In this document: one piece after another, positions 36,364 through 45,710 of the stretch
Layout: every line of letters begins with the position of its first letter
How positions within the stretch are numbered: position 1 is the stretch's first letter
NCBI RefSeq assembly: GCF_001905595.1
Contig: NZ_LIXI01000003.1
Span: forward strand, 434,001 to 498,000
Reading direction: 5' to 3'
Source of the DNA: Streptomyces sp. CB00316
GTDB taxonomy: Bacteria; Actinomycetota; Actinomycetes; Streptomycetales; Streptomycetaceae
Length of the DNA stretch: 64,000 nucleotides
Position numbers and translations under genes: made by a program
The notes under the pieces: model-generated
The model's input: the letters and a program-made list of their open reading frames with translations, nothing else
The model's database searches: none
Told to the model about the DNA's origin: nothing

Positions 36364-37680
36364 ATGACGCGTTCCCCCGCACGTCGTCCTCGCCGTCGGC
36401 ACCCCTTCGGTGCGGCCGCCCTTGTCGCCGTCGGGCTGACCTTAGGCGTGCTGCCCGCCATCCCGGGCTCGGCCGGCGCGAGTGAGATCCCGAAGCAAGC
36501 ACGGGAACAGACCCGGGCCACCTCATCGGACGGGCTCAAGGAGGTGTTCTTCGTCGGCAACAACTGGGAGGGCACCGCCGACGTCATCAACTCCCGCGGT
36601 GACTACGCCAAGATCGGCCGCATCGACATGATCCCCGACAAGAAGGAGCGCCTGTGGGAGATCTACCTCAACCCCGTCAAGCTCGCGTACTTCCTCGGCA
36701 TCCGGATCGGCCCGGGTGAGGGTCACGACCAGTACGTCGACGACATGTACACCACGAAGGACGGCAAGTCCGTGATCGCCTCCCGGCCCAGTTTCGCCGA
36801 TGTGGTCTCCATAGACGTGGAGAGCGGCAAGATCAACTGGCGTTTCCCGGTGTCCGGTTTCCGCTCCGACCACATGGCGGTCTCCCCCGACGGAACCCAG
36901 GTCGCCGTCTCCGCCTCCACCTCCAACACCGTGCACGTCCTGGACATGGCGACGGGCAAGGAGGCGGGCAGGTTCAAGGCGGGTGACAAGCCGCACGAGA
37001 ACGTCTACACCGACGGCGGCAAGTACCTCTGGAACATGGCCATCGGCGAGGTCAACACCGACTTGGACGCGCCGTGGCAGGACTTCACCAAGGGCGACCG
37101 GCGCATCACCGTCGCCGACGCGACGACCTTCCAGGTCAAGAAGGTCATCGACATGCGCGAGCGGCTCGACGCCTTCGGCCGCAAGGACCTGTCCGACGCG
37201 CTGCGCCCCGTCGCCTTCACGCCCGACGAGTCGAAGATGTACTTCCAGGTCTCCTTCTTCAACGGCTTCGTCGAGTACGACGTGCACACGGACAAGATCA
37301 CCCGGGTGAAGACGCTGCCGAAGAACCCGGACACCAGCGACGATCGCACCACCTACGTCAATGACTCCCGCCATCACGGCATGTCCATGAGTCCCCAGGG
37401 CGACAAGCTCTGCATCGCCGGCACCATGGACGACTACGTCACCGTCGTGAACCGCGAGTCCCTTCACGAGGGCCCGCTCGTCACCGCCTCCAAGCCGTAC
37501 TGGGCCACCGTCAGCGGAGACGGCAAGCACTGCGTGGTGTCCGAGAGCGGCACCGACCAGGTGACGGCGATCGACTTCGCCACCGGCGAGAAGGTCACCT
37601 CCATCCCCGTCGGCGACCACCCGCAGCGAGTCCGCCTCGGCCACGTCCCCACAGGCTGGACGGGCCCCGCCACCGGCTGA
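36364..37680 (+). CDS. Secreted YncE-like beta-propeller protein
   Basis: A 438-aa protein. The basic n-region (RRPRRRHPFGAAALVAVGLT) and hydrophobic core, with cleavage near GASE, indicate export. The rest is built of repeated blades: KSVIASRPSFADVVSIDVES, HMAVSPDGTQVAVSASTSN, TVHVLDMATGKEAGRFKAGD, GKHCVVSESGTDQVTAIDFA. This matches YVTN/lactonase-type propellers. Role and ligand are unknown. I see no OsdR-type box in front of it, so it may not belong to the hypoxia regulon. Confidence 0.8.
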   Translation: MTRSPARRPRRRHPFGAAALVAVGLTLGVLPAIPGSAGASEIPKQAREQTRATSSDGLKEVFFVGNNWEGTADVINSRGDYAKIGRIDMIPDKKERLWEIYLNPVKLAYFLGIRIGPGEGHDQYVDDMYTTKDGKSVIASRPSFADVVSIDVESGKINWRFPVSGFRSDHMAVSPDGTQVAVSASTSNTVHVLDMATGKEAGRFKAGDKPHENVYTDGGKYLWNMAIGEVNTDLDAPWQDFTKGDRRITVADATTFQVKKVIDMRERLDAFGRKDLSDALRPVAFTPDESKMYFQVSFFNGFVEYDVHTDKITRVKTLPKNPDTSDDRTTYVNDSRHHGMSMSPQGDKLCIAGTMDDYVTVVNRESLHEGPLVTASKPYWATVSGDGKHCVVSESGTDQVTAIDFATGEKVTSIPVGDHPQRVRLGHVPTGWTGPATG

Positions 37681-37881
37681 GACGCTTCGGAACCCGAGCC
37701 TCGCGCCGCTTCGCCCCGAACGCGCCGCACCACATCCGACGGTACGGGTGGGAGCAGTTCCTCCGCCCCCAGCTCTGCTCGCGAGGCACGACGGACGGTG
37801 ATCGCGCCTGCGGGCGGTCCTCTGCCAGGGCTGCCAGCGGAAAACCCTGGCAGCAGCTTCCGCGCGGAGACCGCCCCGTGC

Positions 37882-40521
37882 TCAGCCGTAGTAGGCCGCG
37901 CGCATCAGCTCCCGCATGTCGCCCAGCATCGGCACGCGGGGGTTGGCCGGTGCGCACTGGTCCTCGTAGGCGTTGATGGCCTGCTGCGGCAGCGCGTCCA
38001 GGAAGATTTGTTCGTCGACTCCCAGCGCCTTGAACGTCGGCTCGATGCCGACGGCGTCACGCAGGCGCTCGACGGCCGCGGCGAGGGACTCCACGCCCTC
38101 GGCCGGGGTCGTGGCAGGCAGCCCCAGGGCGCGGGCGATGTCCTGGAAGCGTTCGGGAGCGCGGTAGTCCTCGTACTTGGGCCAGCCGGTCAACTTCGTC
38201 GGGATGGTGCCGTTGTAGCGGATGACGTGGGGGAGCAGCACGGCGTTGGTGCGCCCGTGTGCGATGTGGAAGGTCGCGCCGAGAGTATGGGACATGGCGT
38301 GGACGATGCCGAGGAAGGCGTTTCCGAAGGCCATGCCGGCGATGGTGCCGGCGTTGTGCATCGTCTCCCGGGCTTCCAGTGCGCCCTCGCGGTCGGTGAC
38401 CGCTGCCTCCAGGTGGTCGAAGACCAGGCGGATGGCGTGCAGCGCGAGGCCGTCGGTGAAGTCGTTGGCGTAGACGGACGCGTACGCCTCGACAGCGTGC
38501 GTGAGGGCGTCGAAGCCGTTGTCGGCTGCGAGGGCAGGGGGCAGGACCGTGGTGAGCAGGGGGTCGATGATGGCCACGCTGGGCGTGAGCGCGTAGTCGG
38601 CCAGGGGGTACTTCTTGCCGGTGGCGGGGTCGGAGATGACGGCGAAGGGGTGACCTCGGCGCCGGTGCCGGAGGTGGTGGGCACGCAGACCAGACGGGCC
38701 AGCTTGCCCAGGGCGGGGAAGCGGAAGGCGCGCTTGCGGATGTCGGAGAACTTCTGCCGCATGTCCGCGAAGTCGATGCCGGGCTGCTCGTACAGCAGCC
38801 ACATGACCTTGGCGGCGTCCATGGGGGAACCGCCGCCGAGCGCGATGATCGTGTCGGGGCGGAAGTCCCGCATGAGGTCGGCGCCGTGCTGGACCGAGTC
38901 GATGCTGGGTTCGGGCTGGACGTTGTCGATGATCTGGAGGGTGACCGGTTCCCGGCGCTGTTGCAGGACGCGGCTGATCCGGTCGACGAAGCCGAGGCGG
39001 GTCATGGTGGCGTCGGTGACGATGGTGACGCGGTGGACGTCGGGCATGGAGGTGAGGTGGCGGATGGCCTGCGGTTCGAAGTAGATCTTCGGTGGGACCT
39101 TGAACCACTGGAGGTTGTTGCGGCGGGCGGAGACCCGCTTGACGTTCAGCAGTTGGGCGGCGGAGACGTTGTTGGAGACCGAGGTGCTGCCCCAGGAGCC
39201 GCAGCCCAGGGTGAGTGACGGCAGCAATCCGTTGTAGATGCCGCCGATCGCACCCTGGGAGGAGGGGGAGTTGACGATGATCCGTGCGGTCTTCATCCGC
39301 ATGCCGTACGCCTCCGCCACAGCCGCGTCCTCGGTGTGGATGACGGCGCTGTGGCCCTGGCCGTGGAAGGCGACCATGTCGGCGGCAAGACCGAAGCCAT
39401 GACGTTCGTCCTCGGCGCGCAGCACGGCGAGGACCGGGCAGAGCTCGCGGGTCAACGGCTCGTCGGGACCGACGCGTTCGGCCTCGACGAGGATGACCGA
39501 AGTTGTCTCCGGCACCGAGAACCCGGCCCGCTCGGCGATCCACGCGGGGCTCTGTCCGACGGCGGCGGCGTTGACCTTGGGCTCGCAGCCGGCCCCCGAA
39601 CCGCCGGCGACGGGGAACAGGAAGGTCTCCAGCTTCGCCTTCTCCTGCGGGGTGGCCAGATAGGCGTGCAGGGTGCGGAACTCGGCGAGTGCCGCGTCGT
39701 AGATCGCCGTGTCCAGGATGACGGCCTGTTCGGAGGCGCAGATCATGCCGTTGTCAAAGGACTTGGACAGCACCAGGTCGTTGACGGCCCTGCGCAGCTT
39801 GGCGCTGCGGTGGACGTAGGCGGGGACGTTTCCGGCGCCGACGCCGAGTGCGGGCTTGCCGGCCGAGTAGGCGGCCTTGACCATGGCGTTGCCGCCGGTG
39901 GCGAGGATCAGGGAGACTCCGGGGTGCCGCATCAGCGTGTTGGTCGCCTCGACGGACGGGGCCTCGATCCACTGCACGCAGTGCTCCGGGGCACCGGCGG
40001 CGATGGCCGCGTCCCGCACGACGCGGGCCGCTTCGGCGCTGCACCGCTGGGCGGAGGGGTGGAACGCGAAGATCACCGGATTACGGGGTCTTCAGCGCCA
40101 TCAGTGCCTTGAAAATCGTGGTCGAGGTCGGGTTGGTGACGGGGGTGACCGCGGCCACCACACCCACCGGTTCAGCGATCTCGACCATGTTCTCGACGTC
40201 GTCCCGGCCGATGACCCCGACGGTCTTCATGTGGGCCATGCTGTGCGTGACGTGCTCGCAGGCGAACATGTTCTTGGCCGCCTTGTCCTCGAAGACCCCG
40301 CGTCCCGTTTCCTCGACCGCCAGACGGGCCAACGCGGTGTGCTGGTCCAGGGCGGCGACCGACGCCTTCTTGACGATGTGGTCGACCTGTTCCTGGGTGA
40401 GGGCGTCGTAGTCGGCGAGTGCTTTGAGGCCGTCCGTGACCAGACGGTCCACGGCGACCGCGATGTCGGACGGGGCGCCGGTCCTGACGCGGTCCTCGGT
40501 CCGCGCGTCCTGTCGGGTCAT
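37882..40521 (-). pseudogene. adhE: Bifunctional acetaldehyde-CoA/alcohol dehydrogenase with two frameshifts
   Basis: Together the frames give a full-length AdhE of about 880 codons. The aldehyde dehydrogenase half includes the catalytic Cys (SFDNGMICASEQAVIL); the iron-ADH half has DALTHAVEAYAS and HAMSHTLGATFHIAHGRTNA. The N-terminal frame ends in ALKTP-stop at 40081. Removing one base from the G run 40085-40088 restores KTRNPVIFAFHPSAQ. Near 38647-38650 one G is missing; adding it restores GAEVTPFAVISDP. AdhE reduces acetyl-CoA to ethanol in fermentation. As read, the gene is inactive. Both lesions are in G runs, so sequencing error must be excluded. Confidence 0.85.
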
Positions 40522-40686
40522 GGTGATGTGCCTCCGTTGTCAGGGGCCGCCGTGGTGTGCGGCGGTGCCGGCCAGGAGCGGTGCGACGGTGAACCGTCCC
40601 GCTCTCCGCCCTCACTGTCCTTTGGTGCCGTCTGCCACGGGAGGACCCGGAGGGCCTTCGTCGGCGCCGTCCGGCCCGGCTCGGTA

Positions 40687-40700
40687 GGGACCGTCGGTCC
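40687..40700. promoter_or_regulatory. Putative OsdR box upstream of adhE
   Basis: GGGACCGTCGGTCC, a near-perfect palindrome of the GGGMC-N4-GGYCC type, 165 nt upstream of the adhE start and just after the CBS-BON stop. A weaker copy (GCGCCGTCCGGCCC, 40664-40677) lies nearby. Confidence 0.6.
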
Positions 40701-40740
40701 GGGCCGCCCGAGCCGCCGGTCGAGGCTGCTCGCCGGGCGC

Positions 40741-41388
40741 TCATGAACTCCCGACGCGAGCGGGTCCGGCCGGTGCCGCACAGTCGTCGATGCGGAAGCC
40801 CAGACCGTTCACCACGCCGACCACACCTTCGAGGCGCCAGGCGGCGTAGACGATCTCCGGTACCCGGGAACGCAGTTCCACCCGGCCCTCGAGAGTGATG
40901 ACACCGTCGCGAACGGAGACGACGACCGTGTCGGACGGCAGACCCTCCGCTCCGCCGACGATCTCCTCGGTCACCTCTCGGCGGATGTCCTCGTCCGCAC
41001 GCAGGAAGACCCGGAGGAGGTCGCGGCGGGTGGCGATGCCGATCAGGCGGTCGGCCTCGTCCACCACGGGCAGCCGCTCGACACCGCGGCGCTCCATGAG
41101 CCGGGCGGCGTCCGGTACGGACTGCTCGGGGTGCACGGTGATGGCCGGGCTGGACATCACCTCCTGCGCGGTCACGGCCAGGGGCGGAGCGAAGCCTTCC
41201 CGATACGCCTGGGCGCCTACCAGGTCGCTTCCGGACAGCACACCGAGGACCTTGTCGTCGGCGTCGACCACCGGCAGGCCGCTGATCCGGTGGTGGTCGA
41301 GCAGTCGCACGACCTCCTTGAACGGTGTCGTCGGGCCGGCCTGCACGACGTCCCGTGTCATTACCTCACCGACAGTGCGAGGGGGCAT
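40741..41388 (-). CDS. CBS-domain pair with C-terminal BON domain
   Basis: A 215-aa protein. CBS1 is about residues 7-60 (VGEVMTRDVVQAGPTTPFKE, ISGLPVVDADDKVLGVLSGS). CBS2 is about 75-130 (QEVMSSPAITVHPEQSVPDA, RLPVVDEADRLIGIATRRDL). BON is about 150-200 (VVVSVRDGVITLEGRVELRS). CBS pairs bind adenine nucleotides and BON domains bind membranes or ligands, so this may be an energy sensor. GGAGG precedes the ATG at 41388. Such proteins are common in DosR/OsdR regulons. Its downstream neighbour is adhE. Confidence 0.88.
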   Translation of the reverse strand: MPPRTVGEVMTRDVVQAGPTTPFKEVVRLLDHHRISGLPVVDADDKVLGVLSGSDLVGAQAYREGFAPPLAVTAQEVMSSPAITVHPEQSVPDAARLMERRGVERLPVVDEADRLIGIATRRDLLRVFLRADEDIRREVTEEIVGGAEGLPSDTVVVSVRDGVITLEGRVELRSRVPEIVYAAWRLEGVVGVVNGLGFRIDDCAAPAGPARVGSS

Positions 41389-42035
41389 GATGGATCCTCC
41401 TTCACGAGCATGGGCGAAGAGGGCCGGAGCCGATGGCCGACTCCGGTGCCCCGCCAGACCTGGCAGGCGCCGCGTGACGCCCACTTCTGCGAGCCGTTCC
41501 GCCACGGGGAACGCGCGATCGCCCGACAGGCGCCACCGTGGTGAGTCCGTTCGGTACCGTCCTGGAGCGCTCACATGGTGGCGGAGGTCTCACGGGCACC
41601 GAGGTGCCGGGCGACCCGGTGCTCCGCTGCCTGTAGCCGTGCCGCCACGCCTCAAGACTGCCGCGCTCCGCAGTCACGGACCAGGGGCGGCTGGTCCTGG
41701 TGGGGAGGGGCGACCCGGCCCTGGCCACAGGGCCGAGGAGCCCCGTGCCCGGCTGCTGTCTGCCCCGCTCGGTCCCCTCCGGGGCGGCCCGGTCGGCCCT
41801 CCCGGACGTGCCTGCGGCGCCCGGAACGGCGAGCCTGAGACGTAGTTCAGTCCGGTCGTGGGGGAGAAGTGCGCCGCGTCGGGTCCTCGCCTGGAGGTGG
41901 CACCGCCAAGGAGGCGCTCGGCGACGATCTCGCCGAGCGCCTGGAGCTGCACGGTGCCCACAACGACGAAGCGCCGAACTCAGCGCCAGGACCGGAGCCC
42001 GCTTCCGTGAGCACCAGGACGGCGGAAGAAGGAGC
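41389..42035. other. 647-nt region without a supported gene; contains two palindromes
   Basis: GGACCAG-GGGCGG-CTGGTCC (41678-41697) is a perfect 7-bp inverted repeat. GGCCCGGTCGGCCC (41786-41799) matches the proposed OsdR box at 13 of 14 positions. The only frame that looks faintly coding, on the plus strand from 41869 (KEALGDDLAERLELHGAHND), is short and unrecognised and may be the remnant of a gene that the box once served. Confidence 0.4.
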
Positions 42036-42770
42036 TCAGCGCGTGCCTGCCGTCGCCGTCAGCTTTTCGAGTTGTGCGGTGATCACTTCTTCCTGGGCGT
42101 CGCCCGCGTTCTTGTGCGCGACCAGGCTCTGCCAGCCGAAGACGGCCACATTCGAACCGCTGCGCACCACCCGGTACCAGTGCGCCGTTCCCGACAACTC
42201 CCGTCTGTAGGCGAAGGCATCGTCGGCCGGACCCGGATCGGGGTCGGGGAGGGCGGTGACGGTCGGGTCGAGGCCCATGTCGTCCTCGTAGCTGGTACAG
42301 ATCTTCGCCGCGTCGCGAACGCGGGTGAGGAGCTCTTCGGCGTCGGCGGCCTTGCCGTAGGCGTACAGCGTGATGTCGGTGGCCTTCGTGTCCGTCTTCG
42401 GGCGGACGGACCGGGCCGCCGCCGCGGTCGGCGCGGGTTCGGGCGAGCGCAGCCGGATGTCCTCCATGGGCTGGCAGGCGGCCGGGTCGGCCGGCTTCCC
42501 CTTGGTGCCGAGGACGGTGCCCTGCTTGTAGACGGTGAAGGTGTATTCGGGCAGGTCCGCTTCGGCGACCGCCACGCTCTCGAGGCCGGCTGCGTCCAAC
42601 TGGCCGCCACCCGTCTTCCCCGCCGACGTGCCCTTCGCCGGGTCCTCGGTCACGGCATCGCTTCCGCCGCCTCCGGCCCCGTCGTCGCCGCCTCCGCAGC
42701 CGGCCAGCAGGGCCACCGTCGCCAGCGTCACCACGACGACCGGAACCCGCCGCAGTCCGTGCACCTTCAT
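42036..42770 (-). CDS. Lipoprotein of unknown function
   Basis: A 244-aa protein. Signal and lipobox are clear (VTLATVALLAGCGGGDD), followed by a Gly/Ser linker. The mature part has a strand-rich pattern with LPEYTFTVYKQGTVLG, a Cys in DPAACQPMED, another in AAKICTSYEDD, and WYRVVRSGSNVAVFGWQSLV near the end. It resembles actinobacterial lipoproteins with a sensor-like domain, but I cannot name a family. The ATG at 42770 follows GGGAGCGGG. No OsdR-type box is seen upstream. Confidence 0.75.
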   Translation of the reverse strand: MKVHGLRRVPVVVVTLATVALLAGCGGGDDGAGGGGSDAVTEDPAKGTSAGKTGGGQLDAAGLESVAVAEADLPEYTFTVYKQGTVLGTKGKPADPAACQPMEDIRLRSPEPAPTAAAARSVRPKTDTKATDITLYAYGKAADAEELLTRVRDAAKICTSYEDDMGLDPTVTALPDPDPGPADDAFAYRRELSGTAHWYRVVRSGSNVAVFGWQSLVAHKNAGDAQEEVITAQLEKLTATAGTR

Positions 42771-43072
42771 TCCCGCTCCCTTGGTAGTGGCGCCCGGGCG
42801 CGTCGGCACCGGGGCGCATCTCGAAGCACGGTGACAGAGCGCGACAGCTTCGGCGTCAGCCAAAATACGTACAGCTGCTACGCGCCTCAGCCAGTCGGGG
42901 GCGGCCGCGCAACTCGGCGAGTGCCGCGACCGGCTCGCCCTGGCCCGGATCACGGCCCGTTCGGAGGCGCAGGCCAGGCCGATGGTGCACATGGCTGCCC
43001 CTGCCGGACGGAGGACGATCTGTCCCACGGTCCCTACCCGGCGCCGGTCTGGGCCGCCGGTCCTCATGCGGT
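42771..43072. other. Intergenic region between lipoprotein and narK
   Basis: A 302-nt gap between two minus-strand genes. I see no convincing coding sequence, hairpin or box. It should contain the lipoprotein promoter. Confidence 0.4.
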
Positions 43073-44347
43073 TCAGCCGGCCGTGCGGGGCTCGCGCTGC
43101 CTGCTGGCGCGGGACTTCCCCTCACCGTCCGCGGACGAGGCATGGACGGCGGTAAGGGTGAAGGCCAGAGCCCCGGCGGACACGGTCGCGAGCAGGACAA
43201 GGCCGATCGCGTACGACTCGAACAGCCCGAACAGCGACCCCATCACCAGCGGTGGCAGGAACCCGCCCAGTCCGCCCGCGGCGCCGACCACTCCGGTCAC
43301 CGAGCCGACCTGGTCGGCCGGGGTGCGCAGGGCCACCAGGGCGAAGGTCGCCCCGCTGCCGGCGCCGAGTGCGGCGGCCATGGCCAGGAAGGCGATGGTG
43401 CCCACGGGTGCCAGCGCGGGGGTGAACGCCTGCGCGACAGCACCGGCCACGACCGTGGCCAGCGAGCCTGCCAGCACGCGGACCGGGCCGATCCGGTCGG
43501 ACAGCCAGCCCCCGAACGGGCGCATCGCCACCGCGAGGAGAACGAACCCGGCCATGCGGTTCGCCGCGTCGGCCTGGGCGAGGCCGTAGCCGGTCTTGAG
43601 GTACGTCGGCAGGTAGACGGAGAAGGCCACGTAGCCGCCGAACGCAACCGCGTACAGTGCGGAGGCCTGCCAGGTGATGGGCAGCCGGAGGGTGGCGGCC
43701 AGGCGGCGTGCGGCCGGCTCGGTCGGCACGGTCCGGCCGGGCGCGTCACGGAGCAGGAGAGCGGCGGCGGCGGCGTACACCGCGAGAACCGCCGCGGTGA
43801 TCAGGAACGGCGTGGACATGCTGCCGGCGTCGACCAGCTTCACCGTGGTCAGGGCGCTGATGGCGGTGCCGCCCATGCCCGCGCCGAAAACTCCGATGGC
43901 GAGACCGCGCCGCTCGGGCGGGAACCAGGCGTTGACGAGCGGAACGCCGACAGCGAAGGCGGTGCCGCCGATACCGAGGAAGAACCCGCCGACGAGCAGG
44001 GCGCCGAGTGAGGAGTGCCCGGCCAGGCCGAGGTGGAGCACCGGCACGATGGTGGCCGCCGACACGATCGGGAACATGACCTGTCCGCCGAACCGGTCGG
44101 TCAGTGCGCCGACCGGGATCCGGCCCAGAGAACCGACGACGACCGGCACCGCCACCAGCAGCGACTGCTCGAACGATGACAGGTCGAGGCCGTCCTTGAA
44201 CCGAGGGCCGAGCGGGCTGAGCAGCGCCCAGGCCCAGAAGTTGACCGCGAAACCGGCGGTGGCCAGGGCCAGCATCAGCCAGGCCCGGCCGGGCATCGGA
44301 GCACCCGACGCCGTCCTGTCGCTGTCCGCCATCGAAACCTCGACCAT
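43073..44347 (-). CDS. narK: Nitrate/nitrite transporter, MFS NarK type
   Basis: A 424-aa protein with 12 predicted helices. NarK/NNP features are present: AVNFWAWALLSPLGPRFKDG in helix 1, RIPVGALTDRFGGQVMFPIV, GIGGTAFAVGVPLVNAWFPP (nitrate signature region) and GVFGAGMGGTAISAL, then FGGWLSDRIGPVRVL. It imports nitrate and/or exports nitrite, matching the nar genes at 47.6-51.4 kb. The start could instead be the ATG at 44332, which has GAGG 5 nt upstream. A 10-bp perfect hairpin and a candidate OsdR box lie upstream. Confidence 0.9.
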   Translation of the reverse strand: MVEVSMADSDRTASGAPMPGRAWLMLALATAGFAVNFWAWALLSPLGPRFKDGLDLSSFEQSLLVAVPVVVGSLGRIPVGALTDRFGGQVMFPIVSAATIVPVLHLGLAGHSSLGALLVGGFFLGIGGTAFAVGVPLVNAWFPPERRGLAIGVFGAGMGGTAISALTTVKLVDAGSMSTPFLITAAVLAVYAAAAALLLRDAPGRTVPTEPAARRLAATLRLPITWQASALYAVAFGGYVAFSVYLPTYLKTGYGLAQADAANRMAGFVLLAVAMRPFGGWLSDRIGPVRVLAGSLATVVAGAVAQAFTPALAPVGTIAFLAMAAALGAGSGATFALVALRTPADQVGSVTGVVGAAGGLGGFLPPLVMGSLFGLFESYAIGLVLLATVSAGALAFTLTAVHASSADGEGKSRASRQREPRTAG

Positions 44348-44389
44348 GCTGTCCGCTTCTTCCCATCTGTGTGATTCCGCGACATGGAT

Positions 44390-44416
44390 GATCCGCAGGT
44401 CTTCCGCCTGCGGATC
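44390..44416. promoter_or_regulatory. Perfect 10-bp inverted repeat upstream of narK
   Basis: GATCCGCAGG (44390-44399) and CCTGCGGATC (44407-44416) flank a 7-nt TCTTCCG loop, 43-69 nt before the narK start. It could be an operator or a 5' leader hairpin. It does not resemble the OsdR box. Confidence 0.6.
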
Positions 44417-44462
44417 GGCGACTGCTCGGCCACTGTCGCCCTCGGGGCGCCGGGGCGGCATG

Positions 44463-44476
44463 GGGCCAAGGGGCCC
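44463..44476. promoter_or_regulatory. Putative OsdR box on the narK side
   Basis: GGGCCAAGGGGCCC has the GGGCC-N4-GGCCC form, 115 nt upstream of the narK start in the divergent narK/flavin-barrel gap. Confidence 0.5.
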
Positions 44477-44599
44477 TGCCGCGAGGCTGACGGTCCTCCA
44501 TCGAATCCGGCCGGCCCTCTTCGAAAGGGCGCCCCGGTTTGCTCACACGACTCGGTCGGAGCGGCGGATGCGGCCGTCTGCTGCCAGGACCCGCAGATA

Positions 44600-44613
44600 G
44601 GGCCGACCGGCCC
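44600..44613. promoter_or_regulatory. Putative OsdR box upstream of the flavin split-barrel gene
   Basis: GGGCCGACCGGCCC, identical to the box before osdR and, on the other strand, to one before the Usp gene at 61141. It is flanked by ATA and TAC and lies 36 nt upstream of the start at 44650. Confidence 0.7.
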
Positions 44614-44649
44614 TACCCGGCGTCACAGCGCGGCGCGGAGGATGGTGGG

Positions 44650-45072
44650 ATGCTCGAGAACGACGCCATCCGCATACTCGACCGGCTGGAATGCCTTCGT
44701 CTGCTCGCCAAAGTGCCGCTCGGCCGGGTCGTGTACACCCGGCAGGCGCTGCCCGCGGTCCTCCCGGTCAACTTCGCCCTGGACGAGGACGACTCCGTTG
44801 TGCTGTACACCTCGGCGGCCTCCGACCTCGTGCACGCCATTGACGGTGCCGTGGTCGCTTTCGAGGCGGACGAGTTCAGCGCGGCGACCCGGTCGGGCTG
44901 GAGCGTGGTCGTCACCGGCCGGGCCGGCGTGGTGGCCGAGCCCGCCGAGCACGAACGGCTCTCGCAGTCCGGCCCGCATTCCTGGATGCCCGTACGCGAC
45001 GGGGTCTTTGTGCGTATCGAGTCCGAGTTGGTCACGGGCCGCGAGATCACGGGCACACGCACCACCGGATGA
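44650..45072 (+). CDS. Pyridoxamine 5'-phosphate oxidase-family flavin split-barrel protein
   Basis: A 140-aa protein: RLLAKVPLGRVVYTRQALPA, VLPVNFALDEDDSVVLYTSA, VVAFEADEFSAATRSGWSVV, FVRIESELVTGREI. This is the split-barrel of FMN/F420-dependent reductases that is common in DosR/OsdR regulons. The reaction is unknown. GGAGG lies just before the ATG at 44650 and a strong OsdR-type box lies upstream. A broken paralogue survives at 57116-57382. Confidence 0.85.
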   Translation: MLENDAIRILDRLECLRLLAKVPLGRVVYTRQALPAVLPVNFALDEDDSVVLYTSAASDLVHAIDGAVVAFEADEFSAATRSGWSVVVTGRAGVVAEPAEHERLSQSGPHSWMPVRDGVFVRIESELVTGREITGTRTTG

Positions 45073-45214
45073 GTGGGCGTTTCCGCATGCGTCCCCGGCC
45101 GGCAGTCCGACCGGACACGGTCAGGCGGATGGGGCGGTCCCCTCACCGGAAACCGCCGCCCCGGGCGTTGGGGACGATGCGGCATACGCGGCCGCGCGCG
45201 GGGTGCGACCGCCC

Positions 45215-45302
45215 TCGGGGCCCCGTCCCTGCGGTCGCTGTACGAGGCCGTCGAACGCCGTCACAGCAGCCGGATGCCGTTCACCGGCCGCCCCGTGCCT
45301 GA
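45215..45302 (+). pseudogene. Nitroreductase middle segment in inverted orientation
   Basis: On the plus strand this short stretch reads LRSLYEAVERRHSSRMPFTG followed by RPVPEA, the segment that normally follows the N-terminal third of Acg-type nitroreductases. The N-terminal third itself is on the opposite strand immediately to the right (45261-45635). Either an internal piece was inverted in place or two remnants abut. There is no start and no continuation. Confidence 0.55.
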
Positions 45303-45635
45303 GGCGGGCCCGTCCCCGCCGGCCCCGGCCAGGTGCACGATGGCCAGCAGCTCGGGATCGTCCTCGGCGGGCAGCAGCCGGACGACGGGCACCCAGCCCA
45401 GGTGCGCCGCGGCCACCCGGAGATTGAAGACGGTCGCGCCCACAGAGAGGTGGCGGGCACGCAGGTCGGGAACGGTCATCGGAAGCCGCCGTCCGACGGC
45501 GGCACGGACTTCGACCGACCCGTTGTCCGCGTCCAGGCCGAACCGCCAGGGCTGCGTGTTGTGGATCGAGGGCGCGGCCACCGCCGCGGCCAGCAGGGTC
45601 CGGACCGCTGTGGCATCGATTTCCCAAGTCCGCAT
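45261..45635 (-). pseudogene. Acg-family nitroreductase, N-terminal third only
   Basis: Codons 1 to about 110 match the DosR-regulon Acg family (Rv2032/Rv3131-like): VRTLLAAAVAAPSIHNTQPW followed by RFGLDADNGSVEV, then RHLSVGATVFNLRVAAAHLG. The homology stops near 45305, after LLAIVHLAGAGGDG, and a stop codon follows at 45261. Intact members are about 330 aa with the flavin site completed by the missing half. No OsdR-type box is visible upstream. Confidence 0.75.
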
Positions 45636-45710
45636 GGCGACTCTCCTTCACAAGCTCTCGCGTGTCACCCACCCCACCCTGCGGCACCCACGCCCCCGTG
45701 TCGTCCGTGC

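Noticed and set aside
41869..42210. Small plus-strand gene behind the box at 41786
   Set aside because: It runs into the antisense of the lipoprotein gene, has no ribosome site and no recognisable family; mentioned only as a possible remnant.
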